From Hydrogenophaga sp. RAC07 (GTDB taxonomy: Bacteria; Pseudomonadota; Gammaproteobacteria; Burkholderiales; Burkholderiaceae_C), in assembly GCF_001713375.1 (NCBI RefSeq), contig NZ_CP016449.1, positions 372,001 to 436,000 of the forward strand: a stretch of 64,000 nucleotides of DNA. The letters are read 5' to 3'. Positions 1-8,243 of this stretch are shown piece after piece. Both the position numbers and the translations under genes were made by a program. Each line of letters begins with the position of its first letter. The first letter of the stretch is position 1. The notes under the pieces are model-generated. The model was given only the letters and a program-made list of their open reading frames with translations. It was not told the origin of the DNA and made no database searches.

Positions 1-1
1 C

Positions 2-238
2 CGGGCGGTGGCCGTGGCCATGCACGCCGGGCCGGCCGCCGGCCTGCTGATCGTGGACGCCCTGGTGCACCACAAGGCCATGCAGGGGTATCACTGGCTG
101 CCCAGCGTGCGCGGTGATCTGCTCGCCCGGCTGGGCCGCGACGCCGAGGCCCGGGCCGAGTTCGAACGCGCTGCCGCCCTGGCCGGCAATGAGCGGGAGC
201 GAACTTTCCTGCTGGAACGGGCCAGGAGTTTGCGCTGA
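2..238 (+). CDS. C-terminal end of an ECF-family RNA polymerase sigma factor (partial)
   Basis: The reading frame is open from the window edge to the stop at 238, so only about 78 C-terminal residues are visible. They match the helical TPR-like tail of long ECF sigma factors (the SigJ/ECF42-like group with an extra C-terminal domain): an AVAM-x-x-GPAAGL segment, then a DYH/GYHWLP-like element, then an RADLL/GDLLARLGR-D-A-EA repeat and a final LAGNE-ER-FL helix. The sigma-2 and sigma-4 regions that bind RNA polymerase and promoter DNA lie upstream of the window. The family is usually cotranscribed with a YCII-domain protein, which cannot be seen here. The family call is fairly secure; the regulon is unknown. 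Confidence 0.8.
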   Translation, partial: RAVAVAMHAGPAAGLLIVDALVHHKAMQGYHWLPSVRGDLLARLGRDAEARAEFERAAALAGNERERTFLLERARSLR

Positions 239-321
239 TCTGTGGTCCTTTTGTTCGGGTACAAGCCCCCATGGCGTGGCGCCCACGCGCCCCCCACACT
301 CGTTCAAAACAACAGGTGTTC

Positions 322-1482
322 ATGGATCCCACAACCACCACGCGCAGCGAGGTCGATACGCTCGTCATCGGCGCCGGCCCCGCCGGCCTGGCCACAGCCG
401 CCTGCCTGGCCCAGCAGGGCGAGCGCTCGCTGGTGATCGATCAGGCGCGCGAAGTGGCGTCGAGCTGGCGCCACCACTACGAACGCCTGCACCTGCACAC
501 CGTCAAGACGCATTCCGCGTTACCCGGCCTGCCGTTTCCCGACAGCGCGCCGCGCTACGTGCCCCGCCAGGGCGTGGTGGACTACCTCACGCGTTACGCC
601 GATCGCCACGGCATCGAGCCCGAGCTGGGTGAATCCGTGGTGGGCATCGAACCTGCAGCGCGCGGCGCGGGCTGGATCACCCGCACCGCGAGCGGCCGGG
701 TCATTGCCTCGCGCCAGGTGGTGGTGGCCACCGGCGCCAACCGCCGTCCGCGCGCACCCGCCCTGCCGGGCCAGGGCCACTTTGGCGGGCGTGTGTTGCA
801 CAGCCGCGAATACCGCAACGCCGCGCCCTTTGCCAACCAGCGTGTGCTGGTGGTGGGCATGGGCAACACCGGCGCCGAGATCGCGTTGGACCTGGTGGAA
901 CACGGCGTGCGCGCCGCGCTCTCGGTGCGCTCGCCGATCAACATCGTGCACCGCGACGTGCTGGGCCGGCCCACCCAGCTCTCCAGCATCATGCTCAGCC
1001 GCCTCCCGCCGGCGTTGGGCGATGCGGCCGCCACGCTGCTGCGCAACCTGAGCGTGGGCGACCTCGGCCGCTACGGCCTGCACACGGCCGACATGTCACC
1101 GCTGCGCCAGCTGCGCGAAGAAGGCAAGACACCGGTGATCGACGTGGGCACGGTGGCGCGCATCAAGCGCGGCGACCTCCAGGTCTACCCCGGCATCCAG
1201 ACCCTGCTGCACGGCGGTGTGCGCTTCACCGATGGCACCGAGCATCCGTTTGACACGGTGCTGCTGGCCACCGGCTACGACGCTGCCTTGAACGAGCTGT
1301 TTCCGGACACGCCCCTGCCGCTGGACGCGCGCGGCATGCCGGCCGAGGTGGTGGGGCAGGGCGCGCTGGCCGGGGTGTACTTCGTCGGTTTTGACGTGCG
1401 CCAGCCCGGTGGATTGCTGCGCGCCATTGCAGCGCAGGCGCAACAGGTGGCGGCCCACATTGCCCAGGCCAATGGCGGCTGA
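322..1482 (+). CDS. Flavin-dependent monooxygenase / NAD(P)-binding flavoprotein, CzcO-like
   Basis: A 386-residue FAD- and NAD(P)H-binding oxidoreductase. The first dinucleotide-binding motif GAGPAG is at residues 17-22, the second (GMGNTG) at about 179-184, and the LATGY motif typical of flavin-containing monooxygenases and CzcO-type proteins near 315-319. Length fits the single-chain CzcO/TrkA-like flavoprotein group rather than the longer Baeyer-Villiger enzymes. The frame is open upstream to 271, but the ATG at 322, preceded by an AACAGG-like ribosome site, begins directly before the Rossmann fold and is preferred. It stands alone between a sigma factor and a convergent DUF3237 gene. Substrate is unknown; CzcO proteins are often mislabelled as cation transport proteins. 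Confidence 0.82.
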   Translation: MDPTTTTRSEVDTLVIGAGPAGLATAACLAQQGERSLVIDQAREVASSWRHHYERLHLHTVKTHSALPGLPFPDSAPRYVPRQGVVDYLTRYADRHGIEPELGESVVGIEPAARGAGWITRTASGRVIASRQVVVATGANRRPRAPALPGQGHFGGRVLHSREYRNAAPFANQRVLVVGMGNTGAEIALDLVEHGVRAALSVRSPINIVHRDVLGRPTQLSSIMLSRLPPALGDAAATLLRNLSVGDLGRYGLHTADMSPLRQLREEGKTPVIDVGTVARIKRGDLQVYPGIQTLLHGGVRFTDGTEHPFDTVLLATGYDAALNELFPDTPLPLDARGMPAEVVGQGALAGVYFVGFDVRQPGGLLRAIAAQAQQVAAHIAQANGG

Positions 1483-1494
1483 TTCCGCACCACG

Positions 1495-1986
1495 CTACAG
1501 CACGGTGAAGCAGGTGATTTCGACCCGATCTGGACGCCGCACGCCGGTGCCCACGAACAGGCGCTCATTGATCCAGGCGAGCGAGGGCGCGGCGGTCTCG
1601 AAAGTGGGCACGCAGCGGAAGTACACCTGAGCGGGGTCCACTGGCTCGCCCCGGATCAGGCGAGCCGTGACCTCGGGTGGCGCAGCGCGCACAGCCTTGT
1701 TGCACACATAGATCAGCTCGCCGGCATCGGTCTCCAGCAGGTATCGCGCGTCGAGTTGCGCCAGCGTGGGCGTCACGATGGCCTGGAAATCCGCACCTCC
1801 GGGCAATACGCGCGCCGTCCAGCCCTGGCCCTGCACCTGTCCGCCGAGGATGGGAATGATTCGCCGGTTGCCCGCGGGCGTCTGGCCGACTTCGTGTGCG
1901 GGCGCCACCTGCACAGAAAGCGAAGCGAAGAATGCCAGCGAGGGTGCGGGTGGCGGCGTCATCAGCGGGTGGATGGTGTCACTCAT
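1495..1986 (-). CDS. DUF3237 domain-containing protein
   Basis: About 163 residues forming one DUF3237 domain: a beta-rich protein with the pattern G-x-R-x-I-I-P-I-x-GG near the start and a VYFRCVPTFET motif near the end. The family has no established activity; members often sit with catabolic or transport genes. The start at 1986 (MSDTIHPL) is preferred over the longer frame to 2067 because it gives an 8-bp ATGAGTGA overlap with the stop of the Bug binding protein at 1979-1981, the usual sign of translational coupling. It is therefore probably the second gene of a two-gene operon with that binding protein, perhaps acting on the imported carboxylate. That role is inference. Confidence 0.8.
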   Translation of the reverse strand: MSDTIHPLMTPPPAPSLAFFASLSVQVAPAHEVGQTPAGNRRIIPILGGQVQGQGWTARVLPGGADFQAIVTPTLAQLDARYLLETDAGELIYVCNKAVRAAPPEVTARLIRGEPVDPAQVYFRCVPTFETAAPSLAWINERLFVGTGVRRPDRVEITCFTVL

Positions 1987-2977
1987 TCGCGCGGAAGCCC
2001 GTGGCCTTGACGACCTGAGCCCAGCGTTCGGTCTCTGAGGCGATGGTGGCTGCGAATGCGTCGCCATGCTCCTGCGGCACGTCGAACCCCTGTGCCTCGA
2101 GCCTGGCCTTGAAGTCCGGGCTGGCTTGGGCTTTCACTGTGGCCGCTGCGATCTGGTCGAGAACCACCTTGGGTGCGGCCGAGGGCGCCACCAGGCCGAA
2201 CCAGACGGTGGAGCTCAAGTCCGGGTGGCCGAGCTCGCCCAGGGTCGGCACATTGGGGAGGAACTTCGAGCGCTCTTTTGAGGTGACGGCGATGGCGTTG
2301 AGCTTGCCGGCCTGCACCTGCGGCAGCGCCGCCTGCAGTTGCGTGAACCCCAGCAACACCTGGCCGCCCAACAGGTCCGCGATCTGTGGCGCGCTGCCCT
2401 TGTAGGGGATGTGCACCATGTTGAGTTTCATGCGTTCGTTGAGTTGAAAGCCCAGGAAATGCGAAGGTGTGCCTGGGCTGAACGAGGCGTATGCCGCCTT
2501 TTTGGGGTTGGCTGCCGCCCAACTTGCCAGGTCGGCAAGCGTTTTGGCGGGCACCGATGGGTGCGTGACCAGCACAAGCGGACTCTCGATGCCTTTGGCG
2601 ATAGGCTTGAAGTCCGTCTGTTTCCAGCGCAGGTTGGGATACACGGACGGGTTGATGGTGAACATGGCCTGCGTGCTCACCCACAACGTATGGCCATCGG
2701 GTGGCGCTGCGTGCACAAAGTCTGCACTGAGGTTGCCATTGGCACCAGCCTTGTTTTCCACAATGAACGTGCCACCGGTCTGCCTGGCGAGCTGGTCCGC
2801 CAACGCTCGACCATAGACGTCCACCGAGCCGCCCGGTGGTGTGCCTACCACCAGCGTGACGGTCTTGCTCGGCCAGGTTTGGGCCATCGCTTGCGGCGCG
2901 GCGCAGACAGCCATCAGGGCCAGCAAGCTGGTGCCTGCCAGACGCGAGGTCTTTGGGAAAAAGGGAGTGGTGCGCAT
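1979..2977 (-). CDS. Bug-family tripartite tricarboxylate transporter substrate-binding protein
   Basis: A 332-residue periplasmic solute-binding protein. Residues 1-32 form a signal peptide ending AMA-Q. The mature part has the Bug/TctC hallmarks: WPSKTVTLVV-GTPPGG-VD at the N-terminus, a KAGANGN ligand-loop motif, and a C-terminal helix with ERWAQVVKATGF. Bug proteins bind carboxylates or related small organic anions; most are orphans with no adjacent TctA/TctB membrane genes, as here. It is divergent from a MarR regulator at 3079, which probably controls it, and overlaps the downstream DUF3237 gene. Ligand unknown. Confidence 0.92.
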   Translation of the reverse strand: MRTTPFFPKTSRLAGTSLLALMAVCAAPQAMAQTWPSKTVTLVVGTPPGGSVDVYGRALADQLARQTGGTFIVENKAGANGNLSADFVHAAPPDGHTLWVSTQAMFTINPSVYPNLRWKQTDFKPIAKGIESPLVLVTHPSVPAKTLADLASWAAANPKKAAYASFSPGTPSHFLGFQLNERMKLNMVHIPYKGSAPQIADLLGGQVLLGFTQLQAALPQVQAGKLNAIAVTSKERSKFLPNVPTLGELGHPDLSSTVWFGLVAPSAAPKVVLDQIAAATVKAQASPDFKARLEAQGFDVPQEHGDAFAATIASETERWAQVVKATGFRANE

Positions 2978-3028
2978 GGTGTCTCCTGGGCTGTTCGGTG
3001 GTGAACGTCGAATCTATGCCCGGACCAT

Positions 3029-3045
3029 TTGATTGACCAATACAA
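3029..3045. promoter_or_regulatory. Candidate MarR operator (imperfect palindrome)
   Basis: In the 101-bp gap between the divergent Bug and MarR genes, TTGATTG and CAATaCAA flank a 2-bp spacer, giving a near-perfect AT-rich inverted repeat in otherwise GC-rich DNA. Position and symmetry suit a dimeric MarR repressor controlling both directions. This is inference from layout only. Confidence 0.45.
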
Positions 3046-3078
3046 CTAAGCTCAGGGTATTCACCCAGAGGAGGCGAC

Positions 3079-3588
3079 ATGTCTGAATCCCGGCCTGGCC
3101 AATCCGACGAGGCCAGTGAACTGTTCCTCTACCGTCTCGCGCGACTGCAGGCCGTGGCCGTCGCCCCCGTGGGGCGCTTGTGCCATGCACGCTATGGCGT
3201 TTCCCGCCGCGAATGGCGCCTCATTGTCGTGCTCGCCCGACACGGGCCTGTGCTGTCGTCTGAACTGGCGGATCTTGCGCAACTTGACCGAGCGCGCACC
3301 TCACGTTTTGTCTCCGCGCTCGTTGACAAAAAATTGATCTCGCGAGAAGTGATCCCCAGCGACCGCCGCCAGGCGCGGGTGTCACTCACGGAAGCAGGCC
3401 GCACGCTGTACGGCGAGTTTCTGCCAGTGGTGATTGAGCTCAACCGGCAGTTGCTGCTTGTATTGGAGCCCGGAGAGATCGCCCAACTCGACGGACTGGT
3501 TCAGCGTCTGGCCGAACGGGCCAAGGCCAACCTGGAAGCCCTCGATCTGCCGAAGAAGGCCACCTCCCAAAAGGCTTCTCGGCGCTGA
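3079..3588 (+). CDS. MarR-family transcriptional regulator
   Basis: A 169-residue winged-helix regulator. The core runs from about residue 35 to 140 and contains a recognition helix region (SSELADLAQLDRARTSRFV), followed by the wing sequence KKLISREVIPSDRRQARVSLTEAG, the conserved D-x-R motif of MarR proteins. The start is supported by AGAGGAGG eight bases upstream. It is divergent from the Bug/DUF3237 pair, so a local autoregulated switch responding to the transported or degraded compound is likely. The C-terminus has a Lys/Arg-rich tail. Confidence 0.9.
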   Translation: MSESRPGQSDEASELFLYRLARLQAVAVAPVGRLCHARYGVSRREWRLIVVLARHGPVLSSELADLAQLDRARTSRFVSALVDKKLISREVIPSDRRQARVSLTEAGRTLYGEFLPVVIELNRQLLLVLEPGEIAQLDGLVQRLAERAKANLEALDLPKKATSQKASRR

Positions 3589-3670
3589 CTGCATTGGCAA
3601 GTTTCCCCGCCTGGGCGGCTGCAGAGGGGTCTCTTTCCGCAGCAATTTCGACGGTTGGGTCCTGTCAGTC

Positions 3671-4783
3671 TCAGCGCTGGCCGATCTTCACGTCCCCAAA
3701 CAGCTGGCTCATGCCGCGTGGCTGGCTGCGCCAGTACTGCGGCGGAGCGTCCACCTGCGCGCCGAGCTGGGCGGCGGCGTGCCAGGGCCAGCGTGGGTCG
3801 TACAGCATGGCGCGCGCCATGGCCACGAGATCGGCGCGGCCGCTGGCGATGATGTCTTCGGCCTGCTCGGGCTCGGTCACCAGGCCCACCGCAATGGTGG
3901 GCAGGCCTACCTCGCGCTTGACCTGTTCGGCCAGCGGCACCTGGTAGTTGGGGCCGAGCGGGATCTGCTGCAGCGGCGAAATGCCCGCGCTGGAGATGTG
4001 CATGAAATGGCAGCCGCGCTTTTTGAGCTCGTGGCCGAACACCACGCTTTGCGCTGCGTCCCAGCCGCCGTCCACCCAGTCGGTGCCCGACAGGCGCATG
4101 CCGAGTGCCATGGTGGCCGGCAGCACGGCGGCCACCGCGTCGAACACCGCCAGTGGGAAACGCATGCGGTTCTCCAGCGAGCCGCCGTAGGCGTCGGTGC
4201 GCTGGTTGGAAATCGGCGAGAGGAACTGGTGCAGCAGGTAGCCGTGCGCCGCGTGCAGTTCGATGGCGTCGATGCCGATGCGCTGGGCGCGCAGGGCCGC
4301 GTCCACAAACGCCTGCTTGATGCGGTCCAGGCCCGAGGCATCGAGCGCATGCGGTGGCGGTTCGTGCGCGAGGTGTGGGATGGCCGAGGGCGCCAGCGTT
4401 TCCCAGCCGCCGTCGTCGGGCGCGATGAGCTGCCCGCCTTCCCACGGCGTGCGGCTTGACGCCTTGCGCCCCGCGTGCGAGAGCTGGATGGCGATCGGCA
4501 TGGCCGAGTGCTTGCGCACCTTGGTGAGCACCTCGCCCAGCGCGTGCTCGTTCGCCTCGTTCCACAGGCCCAGGTCGGTCGGCGAGATGCGGCCTTCGGG
4601 CGTGACGGCCGTGGCTTCCAGGATCAGCAGGCCCGCGCCCGAGAGCGCGAGGTGGCCGAGGTGGATCAGGTGCCAGTCGGTGGCGTTGCCGTGGTCCGCC
4701 GAGTACTGGCACATGGGGGCGATCACGATGCGGTTTTTCAGGTGCAACGGACCGAGATGAAAAGGCGAAAACAGATGGCTCAC
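3671..4783 (-). CDS. NADH:flavin oxidoreductase, YqjM/XenA-class old yellow enzyme
   Basis: A 370-residue FMN TIM-barrel ene-reductase. The N-terminal APMCQYS motif (Cys25, Tyr27) and the QLSHAGRKASS segment place it in the thermophilic-like YqjM/XenA class, which uses a cysteine to tune the flavin. The ELHAAHGYLLHQFLSP segment near residues 170-185 contains the two histidines that bind the carbonyl of the alpha,beta-unsaturated substrate. It reduces activated C=C bonds with NAD(P)H. It is followed on the same strand by a gap from the PGDYG-like gene upstream, so may be cotranscribed with the 4824-6506 pair. Native substrate unknown. Confidence 0.93.
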   Translation of the reverse strand: MSHLFSPFHLGPLHLKNRIVIAPMCQYSADHGNATDWHLIHLGHLALSGAGLLILEATAVTPEGRISPTDLGLWNEANEHALGEVLTKVRKHSAMPIAIQLSHAGRKASSRTPWEGGQLIAPDDGGWETLAPSAIPHLAHEPPPHALDASGLDRIKQAFVDAALRAQRIGIDAIELHAAHGYLLHQFLSPISNQRTDAYGGSLENRMRFPLAVFDAVAAVLPATMALGMRLSGTDWVDGGWDAAQSVVFGHELKKRGCHFMHISSAGISPLQQIPLGPNYQVPLAEQVKREVGLPTIAVGLVTEPEQAEDIIASGRADLVAMARAMLYDPRWPWHAAAQLGAQVDAPPQYWRSQPRGMSQLFGDVKIGQR

Positions 4784-4823
4784 GGGAGGTCCTTGAAACG
4801 GAGGGAACGGTTGAAGGGCGGGC

Positions 4824-5267
4824 TCAGGCGCTGCCCACGGGGTCGAAGCTCAGGTGGTCGCGCACCCAGTCGGCCGCATTGGCATAGACCTCGCCTTGCG
4901 AGCCCACGGCCACGTAGTCGGGGTGCCGCACTTCGAGCGGGCCTTCCAGCGTGGCCAGCAACGCCACCGTGTCGGGCGGCACCTGCACCAGCCGGCTGCG
5001 CTCGACCTTGCGGTAGCGCCCGGGCCCGGCCGTTTCGTAAGTGCGCGCGAAGAGATCTTTCTTGATCGGCCAGGCCGTGCCATCGTCCTGCACCACCACC
5101 CAGTCCACGCCCGGGTCCGCGGTGAGATCGCCCCAGGCCACCGAAAAGGTCTCCCGGCCGCGCGGCTCACGAATCGCCACCGTGAAGCGGCGGGAGGCCG
5201 TGCGCGGCGCGCCCCAGGCGGGCGGGATCTCGCTGGCGTGGCCAATGGATACGCGTTGTTCGGGCAT
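4824..5267 (-). CDS. Small protein resembling the PGDYG family
   Basis: 147 residues, soluble, no signal peptide. The C-terminal half (LEVRHPDYVAVGSQGEVYA) resembles the PGDYG-domain signature, in which a small beta domain carries an x-PGDYLV-x-G-x-x-GE motif; here the PGDY is HPDY. The N-terminal 70 residues form a separate beta-rich stretch. No catalytic residues can be named. It starts 3 bp after the stop of the saccharopine-dehydrogenase-like gene, so the two are almost certainly one transcript. Function unknown. Confidence 0.6.
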   Translation of the reverse strand: MPEQRVSIGHASEIPPAWGAPRTASRRFTVAIREPRGRETFSVAWGDLTADPGVDWVVVQDDGTAWPIKKDLFARTYETAGPGRYRKVERSRLVQVPPDTVALLATLEGPLEVRHPDYVAVGSQGEVYANAADWVRDHLSFDPVGSA

Positions 5268-5270
5268 GGG

Positions 5271-6506
5271 TCAGTTTGCCTGCGACTCGTCAAGGATCTG
5301 AAACGTCAGGCCCGCATGTTCCTGCAGCCGGCGCACGAGCGTGAGCCCCATGGCCGCACCGGGCGTCCACACGCCGCCGGGGGTCGAGTCGTGGCCGGTT
5401 TCGCGCGCCAGGCACAGCGCCGTTTCGCTGATGAGTTTGCAGGTGGAGCCGTAGCCCGGGTCGCGATCGCCCTTCACGCTGGCCCGCAGGGTGCGCCCGT
5501 CGGCGGTCTGGCCGATGAACAGCACCTCGTAGCGGCCCTTCTCGCGTTGTTCTTTCGTCGGACCTTGACCCGGCTGCGGCAGCGCAAAACGGCGGATGAG
5601 CGCGCGCGTGGGGCCAAAGGCCAGCAGTGCGTTTTGCAGCCGGGTGTTGCGCGCCAGCGCTTTGGCGCGCTTTTCTCCGCCCCTGCCGCTGCCGGTGAGC
5701 AAACGTTCGCTGTAGACGAAGTTGGTGCCCCACGGGTGGCCGCGCAGCGCGTGGGTGCGGTGCACGTTCTTGGTGTTGATCGGCGCCATGACAAACGGCC
5801 CGCTCCACGACTGCGCGAGTTCGTCGAAAGCGGCGGTGCTGTCGTCGGGCTGCCGGGGACCGCGAAAGCCCGGGGTGAGCGCAAACGGATCGGACAGCGT
5901 GCGGGCCAGACCCGGGTCGCGCCCGGCGGCCTCCAGCGTGGCCAGCAGGCTGGCCGCGGTGCCGCCCGAGAAGCCGCCCTTCATCACCTTCACCCGGCCG
6001 TGCACCCGCACCAGCGGCGCGCCCAGGCGCTGCATCGCCTCCTGCTGCAGGTAGACCACGCCGAGGTCGAACGGGATGGAATCGAACCCGCACGAAAACA
6101 CGATGCGCGCGCCGCTGGCCGCCGCCGGGCCTTGCAGGCGCGGGATCATCTGCGCCATCCAGCCGGGCTCGCCGCACAGGTCCACGTAGTCGGTGCCGGC
6201 CTGCGCGCAGGCGTCCACCAGCGGCTGGCCATGCGTCTGGTACGGCCCCACGGTGGTGATGACCACGCGGGCCTGAGTCACCAGCCGTGCCAGCGCGGCG
6301 GCATCGGTCGCGTCGGCCACCAGCAGGGGCAGGGCGGGGCCGATGCCGAGTTCATCGCGCACCCGGGTCAGCTTTTCCAGGCTGCGCCCGGCCATGGCCC
6401 AGGCCACGCCGCCGTCGACACCGTACGTCTTGTGCAGGTACTCGGCCACCAGCCGACCGGTGAAGCCGGTGGCGCCGAAGAGGATGATGTCGAAGGCTTT
6501 GTCCAT
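5271..6506 (-). CDS. Saccharopine dehydrogenase-like / trans-acting enoyl reductase family protein
   Basis: A 411-residue NAD(P)-binding oxidoreductase. The Rossmann motif GATGFTGR is at residues 11-18, followed by AMAGRSLEKL, the region that selects the cofactor, and the YVDLCGEPGWM and FSCGFDSIPFDLG segments that define the saccharopine dehydrogenase-like/trans-acting enoyl reductase group (as in mycobacterial phthiocerol lipid pathways). Such proteins in proteobacteria are thought to reduce double bonds in lipids or terpenoid intermediates. It is divergent from the TetR gene at 6649 and may share its control region. Substrate is not known. Confidence 0.82.
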   Translation of the reverse strand: MDKAFDIILFGATGFTGRLVAEYLHKTYGVDGGVAWAMAGRSLEKLTRVRDELGIGPALPLLVADATDAAALARLVTQARVVITTVGPYQTHGQPLVDACAQAGTDYVDLCGEPGWMAQMIPRLQGPAAASGARIVFSCGFDSIPFDLGVVYLQQEAMQRLGAPLVRVHGRVKVMKGGFSGGTAASLLATLEAAGRDPGLARTLSDPFALTPGFRGPRQPDDSTAAFDELAQSWSGPFVMAPINTKNVHRTHALRGHPWGTNFVYSERLLTGSGRGGEKRAKALARNTRLQNALLAFGPTRALIRRFALPQPGQGPTKEQREKGRYEVLFIGQTADGRTLRASVKGDRDPGYGSTCKLISETALCLARETGHDSTPGGVWTPGAAMGLTLVRRLQEHAGLTFQILDESQAN

Positions 6507-6605
6507 GCGGCATGGTCTCAGAAACGGGGGCTTGCACGGTCGGCCTCAGGGTATCCACGGAGACCGAATGTCGAGCCGGAGACAGCTGCTCACATTTTCA
6601 CAAAG

Positions 6606-6615
6606 CAAGTGCTTG
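6606..6615. promoter_or_regulatory. Candidate TetR operator
   Basis: CAAG-TG-CTTG lies 34 bp upstream of the TetR start, in an AT-rich patch of the 142-bp divergent region between 6506 and 6649. A short palindrome of this kind is typical for TetR regulators of acyl-CoA metabolism. The position suggests it could control both directions. Confidence 0.35.
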
Positions 6616-6648
6616 TTGAAATTCAACGGCGCTGCTATGGTGGCCGCC

Positions 6649-7344
6649 ATGAACCTGGACATTCCCGAATCCCTGGCCGCCGAGGTGGGTGCCGAAGCGC
6701 CGCGCCGCTCGCGTGGGCGCCCGCGCAAGACGGCCGACGAGCGCGACGATGGCAACCGGCGGCGCGAGCTGGTCACTGGTGCGGCGAAGCTGTTCAGGGC
6801 GCAGGGTTTTGCCGGCACCAGCACGCGCGACATCGCCACCGCCGTGGGCATGCGTTCGGGCTCGCCCTTCTACCATTTCGAGAGCAAGGAAGCCCTGCTG
6901 GCCGCGGTGATGCTCGAGGGCATGCAGGGCGCGCTGCAGCGGCAGAACGCTGCACTGGCCGGCCTGCCGCCGGGTGCCGATGTGCGCGAGCGTTTGCGGG
7001 TGCTGGTGCGCAACCACTTCGACGTGCTGCTGGGGCCCGACAGCGATTTCATTCCCGTGATGCTCTACGAATGGCGATCGCTCGACGCCACGCAGCGCAG
7101 CGAGGTGAACGGTCTCAAGGACGACTACGAAGCGGCGTGGGTACCGGTGTTCGAGGCACTGCACGCCACCCGCCAACTCGCCGGCGATCCGGTGCTGGCG
7201 CGTCTCATGATCTTTGGCGCGCTCAACTGGTCGGTGCAGTGGTACGCACCGCCCTCGGGCCGCAGCGCCAAGGCCCGCGCGCGCGCCTCGCTCGACGACC
7301 TCACCACTTCGGCCTTGCAACTTTTTCTGAAGGAGCCGACATGA
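6649..7344 (+). CDS. TetR-family regulator, probable AtuR-like repressor of the downstream operon
   Basis: 231 residues. After a basic leader (RRSRGRPRKTADER) comes the TetR helix-turn-helix: the VTGAAKLFRAQGFAGTSTRD region, then IATAVGMRSGSPFYHFESKEALL. The C-terminal ligand-binding domain contains VMLYEWRSLDATQRSEV, seen in regulators of acyl-CoA degradation. ATG at 6649 is used; an in-frame ATG at 6637 adds four residues and cannot be excluded. The stop overlaps the SDR start (ATGA), so the regulator is the first gene of the operon it probably represses, with an acyl-CoA thioester as the likely inducer. In Pseudomonas AtuR is instead encoded divergently. Confidence 0.88.
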   Translation: MNLDIPESLAAEVGAEAPRRSRGRPRKTADERDDGNRRRELVTGAAKLFRAQGFAGTSTRDIATAVGMRSGSPFYHFESKEALLAAVMLEGMQGALQRQNAALAGLPPGADVRERLRVLVRNHFDVLLGPDSDFIPVMLYEWRSLDATQRSEVNGLKDDYEAAWVPVFEALHATRQLAGDPVLARLMIFGALNWSVQWYAPPSGRSAKARARASLDDLTTSALQLFLKEPT

Positions 7345-8243
7345 GCAACGAACACACCCATTACCGGTCTGCGTTTGCCCCTGGCCTGCTGCACGGCCGC
7401 GTGATCGTGGTCACCGGCGGCGGCTCGGGCATTGGCCGCTGCACCGCGCACGAACTCGCCAGCCTGGGCGCCCATGTGGTGCTGATCGGCCGCAAGCTGG
7501 AGAAGCTGCAAGACACGGCCGGCGAGATCGTGGCCGACGGCGGGCGAGCGAGTTTTCACGCCTGCGACATCCGCGACGAGGACGTCGTGCGCACCGTGGT
7601 CACCGCCATCGTCGGCGCGCACGGCCGCATCGACGGCCTGGTGAACAACGCGGGTGGCCAGTACATCACCCCGCTGGAGAACATCAGCGCCAAGGGCTGG
7701 CAGGCGGTGATCGACACCAACCTCACCGGCGGCTTTCTCATGGCGCGTGAGTGTTATGTGCAGAGCATGCAGACCCAGGGTGGTTCGATCGTCAACATTG
7801 TGGCCGACATGTGGGGCTCCATGCCCGGCATGGGCCACAGCGGTGCGGCGCGCGCGGGCATGGTGAACTTCACCGAGACCGCAGCACTGGAATGGGCACG
7901 CAGCGGCGTGCGCGTGAACGCGGTGGCGCCGGGCTACATCGCCTCCAGCGGCATGGACCACTACCCCCCGGAGGCCGGCCCCATGTTGCGCGAGATGCGC
8001 GAGACCGTGCCGGCCGGGCGCTTCGGCAACGAGGCCGAAACCTCGGCCGCCATTGTGTTTCTGCTCTCACCCGCGGCGAGTTTCATCAGCGGCAGCGTGT
8101 TGCGCGTGGATGGCGCGCGCCCGCAGGTGCGCATGGGCTGGGGGCAGGTGGCGGCACCCGTGGAGGTGCAGGACCGCGACGCGGTGAAACCCTTCGATGG
8201 TTTCCACCGCTACGTGACGCCGAAGGTTTTTCAGGATGTTTGA
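7341..8243 (+). CDS. SDR-family oxidoreductase, PECR-like (AtuB position)
   Basis: 300-residue short-chain dehydrogenase. TGGGSGIG (residues 25-32) binds NADP(H); NNAG follows. The usual YxxxK catalytic motif is replaced by S-G-A-A-R (167-171, preceded by His166). This is not decay: the HSGAARAG signature is that of peroxisomal trans-2-enoyl-CoA reductases (human PECR), whose IRVNAVAPGYI and SPAASFISG blocks are also present. A reductase acting on an enoyl-CoA fits the operon. It occupies the place of atuB in the Pseudomonas atu cluster. It overlaps atuC by 8 bp. Exact step is unknown. Confidence 0.85.
   Translation: MSNEHTHYRSAFAPGLLHGRVIVVTGGGSGIGRCTAHELASLGAHVVLIGRKLEKLQDTAGEIVADGGRASFHACDIRDEDVVRTVVTAIVGAHGRIDGLVNNAGGQYITPLENISAKGWQAVIDTNLTGGFLMARECYVQSMQTQGGSIVNIVADMWGSMPGMGHSGAARAGMVNFTETAALEWARSGVRVNAVAPGYIASSGMDHYPPEAGPMLREMRETVPAGRFGNEAETSAAIVFLLSPAASFISGSVLRVDGARPQVRMGWGQVAAPVEVQDRDAVKPFDGFHRYVTPKVFQDV

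Noticed and set aside
4854..7340. Plus-strand open frame running into the SDR gene (1129 codons in total)
   Set aside because: Its first two thirds are antisense to the PGDYG-like and saccharopine-dehydrogenase-like genes and out of frame with the TetR gene; only the part from 7341 is real.
7836..7859. SDR treated as a dead enzyme for lack of Y-x-x-x-K
   Set aside because: The replacement matches the PECR subfamily signature, so it is a family trait and not decay.
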